A stretch of DNA of 64,000 nucleotides, from positions 103,576-167,575 of the forward strand of contig JAHEAV010000002.1 of assembly GCA_024642565.1 (NCBI GenBank). Reading direction: 5' to 3'. This DNA comes from Erythrobacter sp. GTDB taxonomy: Bacteria > Pseudomonadota > Alphaproteobacteria > Sphingomonadales > Sphingomonadaceae. Of this stretch, positions 63,839 through 64,000 are shown piece by piece. A model generated the notes under the pieces. The model made no database searches, was not told the origin of the DNA, and saw only the letters and a program-made list of their open reading frames with translations. Position numbers and translations under genes: made by a program. Within the stretch, counting starts at the first letter, position 1. Each line of letters starts with the position of its first letter.

Positions 63839-64000
63839 TCAGCTGTCCTTGGTATAGGGCACAAAGTCGCCCAGGAAAATATTGCCGGTATAAGATCCGC
63901 TCGGCTGGTCGATCGTAGTTATGATGTCGGTGCTGCACAGCCTGCTGCCATATCTGCGAACGACCAGCGTATCGCCTTGGTCGAGCGATGCGGGGTCATC
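63839..64000 (-). CDS. C-terminal end of an unknown protein
   Basis: An open frame runs from the window edge to a TGA at 63839 (53 residues seen). The visible end (DTLVVRRYGSRLCSTDIITT, then GSYTGNIFLGDFVPYTKDS) has alternating hydrophobic and polar residues suggesting beta strands, but no family is recognisable. The start lies outside the window. Its stop faces the nitronate monooxygenase stop across a 6-bp gap. Confidence 0.5.
   Translation of the reverse strand, partial: DDPASLDQGDTLVVRRYGSRLCSTDIITTIDQPSGSYTGNIFLGDFVPYTKDS

Overview
This window reads as a GC-rich alphaproteobacterial chromosome, most likely from the Sphingomonadales (Erythrobacteraceae/Sphingomonadaceae type). That placement is inference from family resemblance: a RibA with a degenerate RibB-like front half, a fused PabB-PabC, a large TonB-dependent receptor, several secreted peptidases and many acyl-CoA enzymes. 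I see no insertion sequences, prophage, CRISPR array, tRNA or rRNA. Genes are tightly packed, and many neighbours overlap by 1 to 4 bases (ATGA, GTGA, TTGA). Nearly everything looks like core chromosome.

Layout. 1-3028 (minus): acyl-CoA dehydrogenase, CaiB/BaiF CoA-transferase and a thiolase cut by the window edge, probably one catabolic operon. 3068-3727 (minus): two small lipoproteins. 3830-7123 (plus): recQ, then an SPFH membrane protein, a ribbon-helix-helix protein with an AT-hook-like tail and a small membrane protein, preceded by a 30-bp near-perfect palindrome lying over the promoter. 7243-8196: secreted beta-helix protein. 8193-14231 (minus): ribA, xth, a candidate small RNA, lolA, rpmG, arfB, an RluA-type synthase and pabBC. 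14332-15918: HerA/FtsK-like ATPase. 15953-21680 (minus): M1 aminopeptidase, then histidine kinase, response regulator and EF-hand protein, with direct repeats upstream of the EF-hand gene. 21908-26710: VOC protein, aminopeptidase P, divergent prolyl oligopeptidase and thioesterase. 26755-32245 (minus): diguanylate cyclase, alanine dehydrogenase, ftsK. 32312-36372: thiamine-phosphate-synthase-like protein, YggS and a TonB receptor. 36453-40906 (minus): glnD translationally coupled to an acyl-CoA ligase. 41082-43042: lgt and a MidA-type methyltransferase. 43039-45352 (minus): a glycine-betaine-type ABC transporter with permease and binding protein fused. 45510-47717: acyltransferase, DUF1295 protein, TetR regulator. 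47724-52116: 5'-nucleotidase, an SDR/isomerase pair and a BaiN-like flavoprotein. 52103-55076 (minus): membrane protein and gyrB. 55174-59652 (plus): tandem M20 peptidases and an AMP-dependent ligase. 59653-60073: a non-coding-looking stretch that holds a 28-codon membrane ORF with its own signals. 60074-64000: guaA, an SDR, a nitronate monooxygenase and the end of an unknown gene.

The most promising unexplained items are the SPFH/RHH/membrane-protein operon with its palindromic operator, the 28-codon ORF with a C-rich leader hairpin beside guaA, the structured RNA candidate between lolA and xth, and the repeats upstream of the EF-hand/two-component genes. No clearly new multi-gene defence or metabolic system is visible.
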